This document shows positions 62,021 through 64,000 of a stretch of 64,000 bases of DNA, piece after piece (position 1 is the stretch's first letter; each line of letters opens with the position of its first letter). Origin of the DNA: Chitinophagaceae bacterium UBA2375 (GTDB taxonomy: Bacteria > Bacteroidota > Bacteroidia > Chitinophagales > Chitinophagaceae); the NCBI GenBank assembly GCA_002343985.1, contig DDTB01000030.1, positions 42,036 to 106,035 on the forward strand. Reading direction: 5' to 3'. A program made the translations under genes and the position numbers. The notes beneath the pieces were generated by a model. The model searched no databases. It saw only the letters and a list, made by a program, of their open reading frames with translations, and had not been told where the DNA came from.

Positions 62021-63472
62021 TTATTGTACATCCGTAAGGTTCCTGATCTGGAATTGCTTGGTTGTATTAAAGAAACTGCAGTAGCCGGTATATGTTTTCG
62101 GTGTTGTAAAGAAATTTGAACCGGAAAACAGGGCTGAACTGCTGGTGAACATTGTCATATTACCGCTTGCATCCGTCAGGGTCTTGTTACCACTGTACGT
62201 GGCGCCTGAACCAGACATGGTTGCATTCTCAATACGCACCAGGCGGAATTCGATATGGTCAGCGGTTCCCAGAGGCGCGTTCATCGCGGTGTTGATTTCA
62301 GAAATGGTTCGTGTAACCGGCGTTACAACACGGTTAGTCGCGGAAACACCAGGCGTGGCGCTGCCGAATTGTTTTTTCAGTTCCAGCGAACCCCTGAAAA
62401 CAATCAGAGAGTCGTTTGTGATATCAATATTCACCGAGTCACCTACATTATATGTAATGGTACCTCCATAATATACAAGGATGGCAGAGTTTCCATCCTG
62501 CAGTACAAATGAACCTGCTGAGATATTTCGGCTGGCTGCATCAGATATCACTACACCACCGATAGACGCAGGCGTCGTGATTTTAATGCCTGAACCTGTG
62601 TACATCTGGCGGAGTTGCCCGATGCTCATACGTGGGGGCAGTACTGAACCGCAGCGTGGGTTATTAAATTGAACGTCGCTTGTATCGCGCACCAGTAACT
62701 GGCGGGTGGTGCCAAATACTGTGTAAATGCTGGTGATGCTGCCATTACCGGTTGGAACCTTTTTGGCTGCAAAATCAGCATACGCGCTGGTGCGGACAAT
62801 TGTCTGCACATTGCTCTGGCAATTCTTGATATTCAGGTTTGTTGTGGCTTTGTACACTGAAGTATCAGAATAGGTTTTGCTGGTATCGGCGGGAATGAAT
62901 TCGTAATCGTTCAGTTTAATCAACGCATTGATATACCTGTTCTGCATATTGGTGGTCAGGTCGTTCAATGTTACTTCAATGGGCTCAACCGGATTATTCA
63001 ATGAACCGCCAATCAAGTGCCTGCCCACTGAAGCGGCAGGGATACCTTCCTGTGAAGGCACTCCATTGATATTCGCTTTTACACCCAGTTGTATGGTATT
63101 ATTGTAATCGCTCAGGCATAAGTCTTTACATTTTACAAATACCCTTCTTCCAACCGGATAACTGCCATAGAGGTCGGTTGCGTCTAACAGTATTTGAATG
63201 GCCCCTGTTGTATCCTGGATAAACAGTTGCTTGTAAAAGTTTCCGCTTTTGTCGTTGGCAACAACAACACCGGAAATGATGATATCCTGTGTAATGATAT
63301 CATACGCCCTTGGTGTGGTATGTAGGGCCTTGAGGTTGGCGATGCTCATATTGGCAACGATGTTTGGATCGGCTGGACCGGGCGGCTGATCAAATGTTTT
63401 TTTACAGGCGCTCAGGCTCGCGATACCGATGATCATGGCCGCGGCTTTCATCCATTTAGAAATTGTATTCAT
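62021..63472 (-). CDS. DUF5689 lipoprotein with OB-fold-like domains
   Basis: A 483-residue lipoprotein: signal with lipobox SLSAC near residue 22. The domain begins NIVANMSIANLKALHTTPRA and continues with an OB-fold-like set of strands (IISGVVVANDKSGNFYKQLF, IQDTTGAIQILLDATDLYG). A similar arrangement recurs in the second half (SIGGVVISDAASRNISAGSF, VLQDGNSAILVYYGGTITYN), so the protein has at least two OB-like units. The pairing with a TonB receptor upstream suggests a substrate-binding partner; substrate unknown. Confidence 0.85.
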   Translation of the reverse strand: MNTISKWMKAAAMIIGIASLSACKKTFDQPPGPADPNIVANMSIANLKALHTTPRAYDIITQDIIISGVVVANDKSGNFYKQLFIQDTTGAIQILLDATDLYGSYPVGRRVFVKCKDLCLSDYNNTIQLGVKANINGVPSQEGIPAASVGRHLIGGSLNNPVEPIEVTLNDLTTNMQNRYINALIKLNDYEFIPADTSKTYSDTSVYKATTNLNIKNCQSNVQTIVRTSAYADFAAKKVPTGNGSITSIYTVFGTTRQLLVRDTSDVQFNNPRCGSVLPPRMSIGQLRQMYTGSGIKITTPASIGGVVISDAASRNISAGSFVLQDGNSAILVYYGGTITYNVGDSVNIDITNDSLIVFRGSLELKKQFGSATPGVSATNRVVTPVTRTISEINTAMNAPLGTADHIEFRLVRIENATMSGSGATYSGNKTLTDASGNMTMFTSSSALFSGSNFFTTPKTYTGYCSFFNTTKQFQIRNLTDVQ

Positions 63473-63509
63473 GTCTTGGCTTTTATATTAAATGAGATAA
63501 TGTATATGG

Positions 63510-64000
63510 TTAAAACCGCAGCCCAACGCTGGCAAAAAAGTTAATGCCGTAGTTGAAAAAGCGACGATCAGGGAATTTTTGCGTGTTCTTTTCGGAGAAA
63601 TCGAACCTGAGTTGCTCAAATCCGCCGGAAACCACGTTTTTATTATTCAGGATATTATTCACACCCAGGTTGAATACCAGGAAAGTCCTCTTCTTCATTG
63701 ATGGGAAGCGCCTGTTCATCAACCAGGAATAACCCGCGAAAGCGTCCACTGTGTATTGTGAAGGAAGCTTCGCCTGGTCAATGATATCAGACCAGAGTTT
63801 GCTGTTCGGGTCTACGCCATTGGTAGCGGAAGCCGTACGGCGGATCGGGTTGAAATCAAGGTACATGTGGTCAAAGAAATTCACATTCACATTCAGGAAC
63901 CAGAATTTCGGTGAACGGTAATCCAATCCGATGCTGTATGCTTCCTGTGGCGTGGGCACACGGAAATTTTCGGAATAGATGATGGTTCCCCTTTCCAGTT
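63510..64000 (-). CDS. TonB-dependent receptor, C-terminal part (cut by window edge)
   Basis: The visible 160 or so residues are the last strands of a TonB-dependent outer-membrane receptor: IGLDYRSPKFWFLNVNVNFF, DHMYLDFNPIRRTA, and the terminal YGINFFASVGLRF with C-terminal Phe (BAM signal). Frame is open to the window end; the start, plug domain and TonB box are outside. It is the first visible gene of the operon with DUF5689 (37 nt downstream) and the T9SS protein. Confidence 0.85.
   Translation of the reverse strand, partial: LERGTIIYSENFRVPTPQEAYSIGLDYRSPKFWFLNVNVNFFDHMYLDFNPIRRTASATNGVDPNSKLWSDIIDQAKLPSQYTVDAFAGYSWLMNRRFPSMKKRTFLVFNLGVNNILNNKNVVSGGFEQLRFDFSEKNTQKFPDRRFFNYGINFFASVGLRF

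Overview
The window reads as chromosomal DNA from a member of the Bacteroidota, most likely Chitinophagaceae or a close relative. Evidence: repeated promoter -7 boxes of the Bacteroidota type (TAnnTTTG), a TonB-dependent receptor operon, a type IX secretion sorting tail and a PorD-like protein, Bacteroidota-only families (DUF4954, DUF5683, DUF4296, DUF5689), the gene strings parA-parB-DUF5683-dapB and bamD-rpoZ-coaBC-porD, and a zinc-ligand-poor L36. I see no phage, insertion sequence, CRISPR array or plasmid gene; nearly everything is core metabolism or cell envelope.

Layout. 1-300: a tRNA-Leu(CAG) with promoter and terminator, plus a second, defective-looking tRNA-Leu-like fragment at the window edge. 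0.3-12.6 kb: dapD, a family 9 glycosyltransferase, a small porin, a DEAD-box helicase with a long structured leader, a membrane phosphoesterase, an FMN reductase, then parA-parB-DUF5683-dapB followed by a TPR histidine kinase and its response regulator. 12.6-25.3 kb: outer-membrane proteins, a threonine-dehydrogenase-like epimerase, kdsA, aconitase, a tandem DUF3857/transglutaminase-like pair of which one has lost the catalytic triad, a SET-domain protein and mgtE. 25.4-31.1 kb: glmS, DUF4954, aroQ, carA. 31.2-35.1 kb: infA-rpmJ-rpsM-rpsK-rpsD-rpoA-rplQ on the minus strand, with unusually long, structured gaps around rpsK and a 7-bp tandem repeat before rplQ. 35.2-45.7 kb: a lipoprotein, an OmpA protein, tgt, a family 2 glycosyltransferase, rsmG, an orphan response regulator, an M1 peptidase and the pepP-pssA-purS-rsmI string. 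45.9-54.6 kb: pckA, then bamD-rpoZ-coaBC-porD-DUF4296-scoA-scoB, then a large OmpA/TSP3 porin. 54.7-64 kb: a polyprenyl synthase, recJ, htpG, and the TonB receptor-DUF5689-lamin-tail/T9SS operon that runs off the right edge.

How the genes fit together. Envelope building dominates: DAP supply (dapD, dapB), UDP-GlcNAc precursor (glmS), Kdo (kdsA), glycosyltransferases, phosphatidylserine (pssA), BamD, peptidoglycan-anchored OmpA proteins, and a T9SS component with a T9SS client. Central carbon genes (acn, pckA, scoAB) indicate aerobic use of organic or amino acids with gluconeogenesis.

The observations I rate highest are RNA-level: the nested leader of the DEAD-box helicase that can pair across its own start region, a possible H-type pseudoknot upstream of rpsD, -7 boxes lying 4-5 nt before start codons (probable leaderless mRNAs), and a terminator-like hairpin that ends on the coaBC start codon. 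At protein level, the TonB receptor/DUF5689/T9SS operon and the pseudo-transglutaminase pair are the least understood. All domain calls were made by eye from translated sequence; no database search was run.
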